From the NCBI GenBank assembly GCA_009741485.1, contig CM019227.1:12501647-12565646 (forward strand): DNA of 64,000 bases, given 5' to 3'. A program made the position numbers and the translations under genes. The notes below the pieces were generated by a model. It was not told the DNA's origin. It did no database searches and saw nothing but the letters and a program-made list of their open reading frames with translations. Below are positions 1-53,264 of the stretch, in pieces; the stretch's first letter is position 1, and the number at the start of each line of letters is the position of its first letter. Origin of the DNA: Malurus cyaneus samueli. Lineage: Eukaryota; Chordata; Aves; Passeriformes; Maluridae.

Positions 1-354
1 GAATTAGATGAACAATTAGCTGTTAAATTCCGGTTCTTGTACATCATTAAAACCAAAGGCATGTGTCTCAACAATTCTTCTGCGCATCATTGCAAATGCC
101 TGTTACAAATTATTATTAAGGTGTTATAAACACTTTAGAATACCTCAGAGCTGCACCCTCTAAGAGACAGAAGAATTTACTTCAACTAAGAAACCTGACA
201 GACATACTAAAAATACAGTGATCTGTTCTAAGAGAATGGAATATTAAACATTTTAAGCAACACCTCATTTACCTCCCAAAGTCTGCCAGTATAAACACAT
301 GCCATTAACTTCTTCACAGACTCATCACTTAGTACCACCATTCTTTAATCTGTT

Positions 355-628
355 TTAGTAACAATTACTGTAAAACCCCAGGGGAGTATGGCACAACCCA
401 GCAGAAAGGGCTATTAGTCTACGGTTGAGGGAGTCCAGTAATAGTGAGGTGAAATTCTCTGGTAAATTCTCTCTTTGCAACACTGCATTATTCATTGAAG
501 ACAACATTCTCAGCACAGGACCAAACAACCAAACTATTATTTCTATTTTCAGAAGTTCTACACCATTGTAGTAAGAAGTTTCTAATGGTAACTGGCAACT
601 TCTCAACAGCACATCAAAAATAGGATAA
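355..628 (-). CDS. Candidate exon with hydrophobic open frame
   Basis: Downstream of an acceptor-like ttaattccag, an open frame of about 90 codons encodes YPIFDVLLRSCQLP, a hydrophobic IIVWLFGPVLRML stretch, and LLLDSLNRRLIALSAGL. A donor-like gtaatt occurs before the stop. Two more coding-like segments follow at about 274-340 and 29-109. I recognise none of them. They may be a gene, a pseudogene or chance. Confidence 0.2.
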
Positions 629-1742
629 CTGGAATTAAATCGAGCATATGAGAGAATTGAAAAGAAAGGCTGAAGTGTAGACCTTCTTCAAACAGAACTG
701 AGGGCCAATTTTAAATTACTGTGGTATTGTTAGAAAATATGTATCAGTTATTTATTGCAAATGAGGCAAGTAACTTCCCCTAATGCAAAGATTTTCAATG
801 GCTGACACATACATATGCTTGAGCAGATGCATTTTTGAAGTAAAAAGCACCCTACAATTAAGTCATCTAACATCTAATTAATTAAAAAAACAAAACAAAT
901 AAATAAACCCTGCCCGAGTAGATACATGAAGTAAACATGTTCAGTAATCCTTGAACATTTTGAGTTTAAAATCCCATTTGAAAGAAATATTTTAAGTAAA
1001 AGGTCAAATACATATTTAGAATTAAACCAAACAGCCATTCTTACCTCAGTAACAGTGCAAAGCTTTCTGAGGTGTATATAAGGAGCTGGTAACTTCAAAA
1101 GCTTTTTTGGAGGCAATCAGCTTTAACACAATGGTATTTTCAGTCACTTGATGCTTTGAAAACAGATCACAGGTTAGGATTCAAGTGGCTCAGCACAGCC
1201 ACAACCTCCAGGCTTTCATGTTCAGTCGCACACCACTACCAATGCCATCATACAAGGTCACATTGGTAATAAACCACAACATTGTTTGCAAAACTTGCAG
1301 ACTATAGACTGCTCAGGTAAAAATACAACCATTAGTCTTTTAAATAAATTAATGTAAGTGCAAGGCAACCTAACTTTTCCCAGTTTGGCTGAATGTTTTC
1401 TATACTGCATTTATGAATAGATGTGTTCCATACGAATTTGCCTTCAAGCTGGGATTGACTTGTGATCTGCTATAGCACTCATGGAAGCACATGACTGCCA
1501 ATAATTATTCTGATGGAAAAATAATATTTTTAAAATTAGCTTCCTGCATACCTATTAAAGCAAAAAGAACATCCTAACTGTGAATTCATTGACCCTATAA
1601 ACCTCAATCTAACCCACCAACTATTGCTCCCCATCCAATGAACATGTGGCAGTATTTCTGTAAAGCACAAATGGTGTGTTATTTTACTGTTAAGTTTAAA
1701 GCCACAACAGTACAATACAACAAGCAAATATTTATTCATTTA

Positions 1743-1892
1743 CTAAATGTACTGTGTAGTAACTTGAGGAATCTTCTTCAATTTACACATCTGCTCAGCT
1801 GGCAGTAGTTTAAACACATCAGAAGCCAAGAACTTTTGATTGTCAGGAGTGTTCTTTATGCTCCGACGCTGAATTGTAGAGAACATTTTTGT
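1743..1892 (-). CDS. Candidate terminal exon of an unidentified minus-strand gene
   Basis: After an AG at 1893-1894, a 150-nt frame encodes 49 residues, lysine- and glutamine-rich (for example QRRSIKNTPDNQKFLASDVF), and ends in TAG. An AATAAA follows 7 nt later at 1731-1736. Its phase would join the candidate exon at 2057-2138. I do not recognise the protein. Open frames of this size also occur by chance here, so this is tentative. Confidence 0.25.
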   Translation of the reverse strand, partial: TKMFSTIQRRSIKNTPDNQKFLASDVFKLLPAEQMCKLKKIPQVTTQYI

Positions 1893-2056
1893 CTACATTA
1901 CGTTCACTATAATTTAAAGACAGTGAACACATCCAGGGTACCAGACGTTTTCTGGGCACCATGACAGAACTCAAAAGTCTAAAGAAAGAATGAATTACAA
2001 CATTTACTTTTTCCCACAACCACCAGAAGTTTTAGTGATCTCTCCCTTGGTTTTAC

Positions 2057-2138
2057 CACTGGTCCCATAATAAAATATAGTTCTCCATCTAAACAATACG
2101 AAGCTTTCAGCTTTTTGCTCCAAACCATAAGCTCAAAT
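2057..2138 (-). CDS. Candidate internal exon of the same unidentified gene
   Basis: 82 nt with a good acceptor (pyrimidine-rich, ending tggtctcag) and donor gtaaaa. The open phase encodes FELMVWSKKLKASYCLDGEL and YFIMGPV. It enters in phase 2 and leaves in phase 0, compatible with the candidate exon at 1743-1892. The product is unknown and no domain was recognised. Confidence 0.25.
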
Positions 2139-2779
2139 CTGAGACCAAGAACAGGCTGTTGCACTCACAGCAACCCTAATTGCACATGGGATTCATTCCG
2201 CTTCTTACCTGCACCCATTCAAATCCTTAGGGACACTCACACTCTTCCCTTAGTCAATACCACACAATTATCTTAATCTCTATTTCTCGATTACCAGCAA
2301 CTTCCTATATCCTATGCTGGAATCCTGTGCTAATCACGTGTTAACACTTCTCACCCATAAATGCTTGAGATGAATTTGAAAATTCATCTTTATTATTTCA
2401 AATACCATTTCAATGTGCTTTCTAAGGTGAGCAATGAAGCACTCCATCACCACAGATAAATTATCACTGTCAAGTATAAATTCCAGCCAAATAAGCCCAT
2501 TCTTGTTCCTCTGAAGTGGCAGGGTTTCAGCTCACCTACCTCATTTGCTGCTGAGCCAGACCTCCCTCATGTTTCTCCACACCATTTTGCCATATACTCC
2601 CATGTTCAGGCCTATACTCCCAAGTGCTCTTTTTTATTTTTTAACACTTCTCACAAAATTCTCTCATTTTCCCAAGGAAATTCTTCACTTCCTTCAACGC
2701 CTACTTCCAGCTCTTCTATATATTGTTGCTTGGTGCTTCCTACACGCTCCTCAGCTTCCCCTCAGCTCCATCCCCTGAG

Positions 2780-3130
2780 AGCGAGCGGTGAGGGCTGGCA
2801 GCTCCTGCCCTCACCCCAGCAGGGACACGGGGGACCCACCGCCACAACAAAGCCGCTGCACGGCTGCCGAGGAAAATGTTCCGCGTCAGCGCTAGCGAGG
2901 GGAAGGCATAGGCGGCTCCTTCACAGTCGGAAGGCACAAGCACAGCCCTTCAGGGCGGCTTCAACCCGCGGCCCCTCACGGCCCGTGGAGAGGGGAGTGC
3001 GGCGGCCGCGCCCGCCCGGCCCTGAGGGGAGCGGGAAGGGAGCGGAGCAGCCGAGAGCGGGAAGCGCCGGGACAACGCTCCCAGACACACGGGGGGACTC
3101 TGTGGCTGTCCGCTGCAGGGCTTGGAGCTG
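2780..3130. promoter_or_regulatory. CpG island downstream of PARN, unknown owner
   Basis: An abrupt GC- and CpG-rich patch of about 350 bp, containing gcggccgcgcccgcccgg, in AT-rich DNA 2.4 kb beyond the PARN 3' end. CpG islands usually mark promoters. No known gene is recognised starting here. The candidate minus-strand exons at 1.7-2.1 kb could belong to it. Confidence 0.6.
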
Positions 3131-3229
3131 GACTGGACGATCCTCACGATATTCGGTGATCCAATGACCTCTGGAGTCAGCAACAGCACATAAAGCCCCA
3201 GCGAGCAGGAACCCCAGAGCCATCACAAC

Positions 3230-5540
3230 CAGTGATGACAGCTTTGCTTTCCCAAAACAAATTCTACGCACATATTTTAAACATACATTATGAAATAAAT
3301 GTGGATCTAATTTAAGCTACATTCTTTCCCTCCTAGAATTAATGATTTCATTTAAGGCACAGGGAAGCAGACCAAACCCCACACAACAGCCAGGTCTCAT
3401 GTGGGATCAATGGGGCCAGGCCCTGCTTAGGACACCCTTGTCCTTACCTCTGACACTCGTCCACCCAAAATTTAGTGTTCGAAATATTATAGCCCCATCC
3501 AGCACAGGTGAGTAGCTTACCCACGTGTCAGCTGGTAAAATCAAACACATCTAAGGACTAGGCTATGCAAAAGCCCTGTTTTATTAAGCAGTATGAGTTA
3601 GTGAGAGTTCAACAACCTCCAGCTTCTCAAAATAACAGTTGAGAGGAGGTGGGTAGAAAGAATAGGGAGAGCTGTTAACCTTTGTAGTGAAGTTTATACA
3701 TAGCTTAATCAGAAGTAACACAGTTTAAGGGATTGTATTGTAATGCAATTAAGACTTCCATTTTCCCTGCAGGTGTGTAAGCATTGCAATTGAAGAGTGA
3801 AGAAGATCCTAATGGCCTCAGGGTATAGACTGCAGCTGGATTCTTTGTGACACGGTGGCCCTCTGTGTCTTTTGAGCAGTTAATTCCTTGCCTTTTAACC
3901 TGTACTTTGACAATCCCATTAAATGCTTCTGTATCCTTTTGTCATCATGACTTACACTCTGTCCCAAGTCATATTATGCCTGTTCTGGAGGATATGCAGT
4001 TAATAACACAGCCCAACATTTGGACAGAACATCGCGTGATATACCCGAATCACCTCCATGAAAGATGAGTACTCTATACAACTTTTATTAGGTGTCGTAT
4101 ATATTCTGAGAACCAAATTTACGATTTGTTTGGATACTCAAGATGAAAGTGATTTAAGTATTTAGTCCTAAGGTCATGAGTCTTCAGGAAGAAAAGCCTC
4201 TGGACCTTGAGAGCAGTAGAGTTCAGTTACTAATTTTCCCTTGTATCACTAATAGCAAGTCTTCTTTCCCACATTTTAATGTGAGAATGTGATGATAGAG
4301 CTGCTATTAAACAATTTAATTATAGTACTTCTGGGAGTATTCTAAGGTTAGAAATGCAACATTTCACATTTAACAACTTGAAATTATTTTTCCCTTTGCA
4401 ATGCAAGTCCACAAACATTTAAAAACCCATGAATTTTGATGTACCTTCAAACAGGTTATTTCATGTTTAAATGACAGTGGTTCCCATTCTAGCATAAATA
4501 CAGTATGATATTCCACTCTTTCACAGCAATGGTTTTGAACTTGCTGATTTGTAGAACTCTTTTTTATTTTCACCCCTCCAAGTGAAACACAAAATGATTT
4601 AAATCTTATGACAATAGGCTTGCTTTTCTTGGTTACATTTCACAAATATCTTGAAAATAGTCCATAGACCAGAAGGGTCTGCTGCTTGCAGAATGACAAA
4701 AAATTGTTATATTAGGAAGAAAGGGAAGAAATTCACTAAACCCATTTCAGATACTAATAAATAAAAACAAACCAGTTCCTAAGAAAATGTCTTTAATTTT
4801 CATGTTATGGAAATACATATTTTGGTTTTATTTCCATGATACAAAAATTTTAAATATCAAACATTTTCTGAAATCTACCAATGCAGATCCTTTTTTAAAC
4901 AAATAAAGGGCTGGTGCAGTTAGCAGGTTTATCACAGGTACCAAAAAACATTTTTTACAAAATCAGGACTTAAAAGTGGAAACAACAACAGATGTGAATA
5001 CAAAGAAAAACTACCTCCCACCAGGAAATTAATGTTTGAGAAACTTCTAAGTTACAGTTTTTTGGAAGGGTAGGTTATGTGTAAAGCTGGTATTTAAATG
5101 AATACCACCTGCACAGAGGGTGGGGGATAGAGAACAAACTCAAAAAAATGTTCCCAGATAAAGTAACTGGTAGAAAGCAATATGTGAAACTGCAGTTCTA
5201 CCTGTTTCCAGAATGCTGACAGCACGCTGTTGCTGCCTGAAAAAATAGCTAAATATGGAGAGCTGTGGTAACTCACCAAGCAGAGGAAACAGTCGAGCAT
5301 AAAGTCACAGAGTGCCAGTTCTTGTTGCACAGTTCATAGGCAGCATGCCAAAGGAGGTGACCAAAGGACATGGAGTCTTGCATCTTAAACCTAACAGCAG
5401 TTACAACAGCAAGGATTTCACAGGATCAACGACGAGTCATATACTAGGTGATATACACACGAGTAAAATTGACAGTGATTGTTCAAGAAACAGTTTAAAA
5501 TAATTAAACTGATTTTCTGGACACATACTGCTTTGTTAAC
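3230..5540. other. Intergenic, PARN 3' flank
   Basis: AT-rich sequence between the CpG island and the PARN poly(A) signal. No coding, RNA or repeat feature recognised. Confidence 0.6.
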
Positions 5541-5545
5541 ACCAC

Positions 5546-5551
5546 TTTATT
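5546..5551 (-). terminator. PARN: Likely PARN poly(A) signal AATAAA
   Basis: AATAAA on the minus strand about 77 nt after the stop, followed by GT-rich sequence. It lies inside an 18-bp perfect palindrome that also gives AATAAA on the plus strand. More distal signals could also be used. Confidence 0.55.
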
Positions 5552-5628
5552 TAAATAAAGTATGGCTTCCAAGAGGTGTATTCTCTCAACTGCTTTCAAT
5601 CAATCCCACTTCTTAAGGCAGTTGTTTC

Positions 5629-48859
<43,231 letters not shown>

Positions 48860-50653
48860 CCGCGCCCCCGCCCGCCGAGCTCGGCCGGCACTGCCCGGAC
48901 GCCGCCGCCGCGCCGCCGAGCGCTTCCGGGGCCGCCCGCGCGCCGCACGTGAGCGCGCACGTGACCGGACCGCCGCCATTTCCTACCGGGGCGGAGCCCT
49001 CAGGGCCGCACCGCCCTGTCCGCCCGGGGCCCGGTGCCGCCAGCTTCGAACGGTGCCCTCAGCCGCCTGCCGCTGCTCTGAGGCGGCCGCGAGTCCCGAG
49101 TGGCTGCAGCAGGGCTCCCGGGAGGGAAGGAAGTCCTACACCAGCTACAGTTCTGTGGGCTGTGGTGAAATGTCACGGGTGTGGGCCTCGCCAAACAAAG
49201 CCCTCACCGTTCAGGCCAGAAATGCGTAACTAGCACCGGCAAGGAAGACGGAATGGAAATCTGCCTAGGAGATGTCAAGAGGATGGTGGAGAACTACTAG
49301 TGACGATGCTTTAATGATGATAAGTCCATGGGAACTGGAAGTCTTGCATCATTACAGAAGAAGCGTATCCCTGTCAGAGCCGGTACTTTGGCACCTCGTT
49401 GCAGAAGAGCAGAGCTCAGCGCCCAGCAGGATGTCTCCCCAGCAGCGCTGTGCAAGGCGGAGCTGCCCCAGAGAGAAGGTGCTGCACAGGGGCAGAGGGC
49501 AGGAGTTGTGGGCATGGACGGTGGAGGAGTTCAGTGTGTGTGCTGCAGGGCTGGAGTTCACACGGCTCATAAAGCGTCTTTTCCAGAATTCCAGCAGAAT
49601 GAAAACAAATGAAAAGTTCTGCATAAAACTGGGGCATAATTTCTGTGTATAGACCAAGAAAAAAACTATGCAGGACTTAGAGAGCTTTTAAAGTTTCTTC
49701 AAGATTAAGTTGTGCCTTTTCAGTATAAACAATTTATTCTACAGGCACTCTCAGCAAAGGAACTGGTATGAGTAAATGGTTCCCACTAAGATTGTTGTAG
49801 ATAGTAGTAGAAGAGCTAGTGGTAGAGTTGTTTCTGTTTTGCAGTAAATCAGCAAAAGCCTAAATTTTCCTGTTCTCAGTTCTTTAAGATGCATTTCTGC
49901 AGTTTCTAGTTTAAGTGCTCATGGTATTTTAAAGTGGTTGGTGGCTGTTTTAGAAGTCTGACATTTTCCACAGAGTAGGTGGCAAATCCAGGAACTCTGC
50001 TTTCCTCACCTACAAAATAAACTGCAAGTCAAACAGTAAAATGGTGTAGGATGCAATAGGAATTGAAGTACTATGTCATACAGATTAGACATTTTTTACT
50101 TCAACATGTATGTATTGTTACATAAGCAGAAGAAACATCTAAAACGTGAGAAAGAGCAATACAGGCAGTGAGTTATGGGACTCCATGGCTTTTTTATACA
50201 TCAAAAGTTTTAAAAACTGGAACAGAAAGGCCAAGTTTTCTCATCATTCAAATCTGCTGCACAGACTGGCAAACACTTTTGTGTCCTGTTACTCTATTGA
50301 ACATTGAATGTGAAGCTAAGTGAAAACACACACACAAAAAAGGAGTAAAAAACTATATTCTAGAACGAGGCCTAAATATTCTGGGCCACATTTTCACCTC
50401 ATGTACTAAGGCAGATCTAGATGAACTTCCTCAGATCTAGAAGAGTTTGAATTCTTTCATGCTAGGGTAATTTAAGGATTTGCTCATTGGTTCTCTGGAA
50501 AAAAAATGGATAACATGGAAGACAAAACAATAAGAGACTATTGTTTTCGTTATTGAAATAGGCTGGAATAATTAACTGAAATGTCAATTGAACTGGACTA
50601 GTAGCATGTATCAAACTGGGACAGAATCTTCAAGAAAATGTTGCTGGTTTGAA

Positions 50654-50701
50654 CACATCTCAGAGGTACTTTCAAAATACACCTCAGAGGTACTTTCAAA
50701 A
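50654..50701. repeat. 24-bp tandem duplication next to a CR1 end
   Basis: Two adjacent copies built on CTCAGAGGTACTTTCAAAAT followed by WCAC lie directly beside the 3' end of the CR1 fragment. Confidence 0.8.
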
Positions 50702-51045
50702 TTCACAGAATTAATTAGGTTGGAAAAAACCTCAGAAACCATTGAGTCCCACCTAAGATGGAGCACCCACCATATCCACCAGGCCGTGGCACTGAGTGCC
50801 ATGTCCAGTCCTTAAATGCTTTCAGGGATGGTGACCCCACCACCTGTCTGTGCAGCCCATTCCAGTGTCTAATCACCCTTTCCTAATGTCAAACTAAACC
50901 TCCCTGGTGCAGATTAAGACAATGTCCTCTCATCCTAATTTCTACTCATCCAGTTCTACTACCAATACTATCATCCAATTTCTACTTGCTCCCTGGAGGA
51001 GGAGGCACATCCCCACTTGGCTTCAACCTCTTGTCAGGGAGTTGT
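50700..51045 (-). mobile_element. CR1 LINE 3' fragment
   Basis: The plus strand reads as the reverse complement of a CR1 3' end: aattaattaggttggaaaaa, tgccatgtccagtcctt, cagggatggtgaccccacca, and cccattccagtgtctaatca. It is 5'-truncated and diverged internally. Borders are approximate. Confidence 0.9.
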
Positions 51046-51404
51046 GGAGGGTGAATCAATTTTCTTAGTACACTAGTCAAAAAGAATTGCAGTAAGGGAA
51101 CAGATTAATATAAGTAACTGTGAGTGTGTGGATAGACAGACTATTACGAGGTAAAGATAGTCTCGGTGCAAGATGCATTAGCACTGCAAACAAACTAGCA
51201 CCTGAAAGTCTCATTTGCTTCTGAGATTCCAGCTGGAATTTTTATTGTAAATCAACCTTGAACAGTTTCTGCGAAGGAAAGTTACCTGGGTGTGTAGTGT
51301 ACAGTAAACAAACGTACCACAGTTCGCACGAGTATGCGATAAGTGCGTGTATCCCCAAAATCGTGAGTGTAGCAGTGCTCGTTTGCGGTGATTTTAAGCG
51401 CTGG

Positions 51405-51700
51405 AATGAGAAGGCGAGCGGCCGTGGCGTTACCCAGCGGCGGCGGCGGGGGAGGTGCCTCGGTGCCCGCGGGGCGGGACGGACGGAAGCGGCGGCGCGG
51501 GCCCGGCCGTTCCTCGCCCGGCGCTGCAGCCGGGGCGCCGCGGGGCCCGAGCCTGCTGCTGGGGGATAGGGCTGGGGGATCGGGCTGGGGCCGCCCCCGC
51601 ACCGGCCTGGCCCTGCCTTGCCCTGCCCGGGCTGCGCAGGAAACGCCGCGGGCCCACACCGGCCGTGCCGCGCCTGAGGAAGCAGCGCGGAGGGCAGGAA
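51405..51700. promoter_or_regulatory. BFAR: CpG island, probable BFAR promoter and first exon
   Basis: Very high GC and CpG over about 300 bp, 1.3 kb before the BFAR start-codon exon. In human, BFAR and PARN are divergent with close promoters. The untranslated first exon should lie here. A possible donor is gtgaag at 51776, which I cannot confirm. Confidence 0.7.
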
Positions 51701-52438
51701 GTTGGAGCTGGGAAGAGACAGGAGAGGAGCTAGGAATCATTCTGCTGCTGGCTCTCACTTGGCGCAGACTGAGCGGTGAAGTATTTTCTACCCACAGAAA
51801 TCCTGTTGCCTCTGTCTTTCAGGAAAGCTAAAATATTTTTAGGTGCCAAACCTTCTTTTTATTTTTCCTCTTATAAGTGCTGTTTAAGGTTTATGTTTTA
51901 GAAAGCTAACAGCCTTGTGGTTTGCCAGGAAAACACAGGTTTGGAAGTCTGAGGATTCTAGTTTCACTGTTGGTTTCTGTTTCTGTTCTGGGTGCTTTTT
52001 TTTGTTTGTTTTCTTTTTTCTTTTTTTCTTTATTTCTACTCTCTACCTGCTTGCATGCCTTTCTTTGTGCTTGACCTGGATGGCAAGTTGGTAACTTAGT
52101 GGTAAGCAGGAGCCACATGGTGAAGAGCGTAATATTTTGGTTTGGGAGTGCCTGAGAAAATTGTTCAGTTCTTAGTATCTTCTAACATATCATGAGTGAT
52201 GAGTGAATGATCTCGATCAGTATTTTAATTAAGAAACTGCCATCTAAGAGAATGGAATGGGAATATCAAGAGAGTAGGTAAGCTTGGAACCATCTTAAAC
52301 TCTTCTTATCTGTGCATTTTCTGTAATACTGACAAAGCAACTGTGAGTAAAGTGAATGTGGAGTTCAGACCTTTGCTGAGACTGTATGCAGGTCAGTTCC
52401 TTATGATTCTGAAGCATGTGTTTTCGTAGATTAAACTT

Positions 52439-52473
<35 letters not shown>

Positions 52474-52933
52474 GCCTGGCAATGTCTAGCACTGACCTTT
52501 ATTAGTAATGTTTTATTCCATATTGGGAAGAAGAGGGATGGAGTAAATCAGGTTATTACTTTATACTGGTGTTTTATCTTTGTATCCTCTAACAATCCTT
52601 CATTTTACTGCTGTCTTTTGCTAAAACCTTGAGTAAAGATACTGTTGAAAGCGCTTGAATCATAGTGAGTTATTTTGTTTCACTTTTATGTGGTTTGTTA
52701 CACAGCAGAAGAAAGGGAGCTTGAACCCAGCTGTTTACATCTAGCATCTGGTTTTGATTGTAGTTGGCAATGAATATTTGCAAGTTATTGAAAAATAGAT
52801 CATGTTTCATTTTGGGGAGGGCTGAGTTACTTAAAAAGTTTAAAACCATCTGAGTGGAAAAGCTGTGCAATGATAAATCACATTGTTTACAATCCTAAAC
52901 TTCTATAGTAGCTTTTTTCTTCCTGTTTTGCAG
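51701..52933 (+). other. BFAR: Probable BFAR intron 1
   Basis: AT-rich sequence between the island and the acceptor before the ATG exon. It includes a 27-T run at 52442-52468. No coding frame recognised. Confidence 0.55.
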
Positions 52934-52998
52934 AAGTAATGCCTTATCTGGTTTGAAGATCTAAGAGAACTTTCTGTTTGTGTAAGGTGTAAAAGAAA
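52934..52998 (+). other. BFAR: BFAR 5' UTR part of exon 2
   Basis: A strong pyrimidine tract with acceptor ttcctgttttgcag ends at 52933, 65 nt before the ATG. This suggests the start-codon exon begins with a short untranslated part. Confidence 0.6.
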
Positions 52999-53264
52999 AT
53001 GGAAGAAGATGAGACTTTACAAGGGGAAACAGAGAGGGCAAAAGTAGAGCCATGCGCTACTCCTGGCACTGGCCAGCAGATATCAGTCAGTGAGTTCCTG
53101 TGCCACTGCTGCTATGACATTCTGGTCAATCCCACCACCCTGAACTGTGGGCACAGCTTCTGTAGGCATTGCTTGGCCTTGTGGTGGGTGTCATCCAAGA
53201 AGAATGAATGCCCTGAATGCAGAGAAAAATGGGAAGGATTCCCCAAAGTCAACATCCTCCTCAG
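52999..53264 (+). CDS. BFAR: BFAR coding exon 1 (RING)
   Basis: 266 nt with donor gtgagt. It encodes residues 1-88 and two bases, with the complete C3HC4 RING: CHCCYD, NCGHSFCRHC, CPEC. Confidence 0.97.

Larger units (their letters stand above)
49111..51404. other. Head-to-head spacer between PARN and BFAR islands
   Basis: Moderate-GC sequence near the PARN island, then AT-rich DNA holding a 24-bp tandem duplication and a CR1 fragment. Open frames near 49.3-49.6 kb overlap in several frames on both strands, which suggests composition rather than coding. Confidence 0.6.

Noticed and set aside
2161..2215. Coding-like segment KKRNESHVQLGLL just before the candidate exon at 2057-2138.
   Set aside because: It would need an intron of about 24-30 nt to join, too short for vertebrate splicing.
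2921..3271. Minus-strand frame of 116 codons with a signal-peptide or membrane-like start (MALGFLLAGALCAVADSRGH).
   Set aside because: Most of its length is the CpG island, where open frames are long by composition. Other frames are open on both strands and no family was recognised. Kept only as context for the orphan island.
3510..3545. Minus-strand reading LPADTW, at first taken for the PARN C-terminus.
   Set aside because: No stop follows the Trp and no phase-compatible exon surrounds it. The true end (FEVPETW then TAG) is at 5629-5681.
51282..51831. Several overlapping frames of up to 158 codons on both strands.
   Set aside because: They lie in the BFAR CpG island, are rich in Ala, Pro, Gly and Arg, and are open in many frames at once. 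This is a composition effect.
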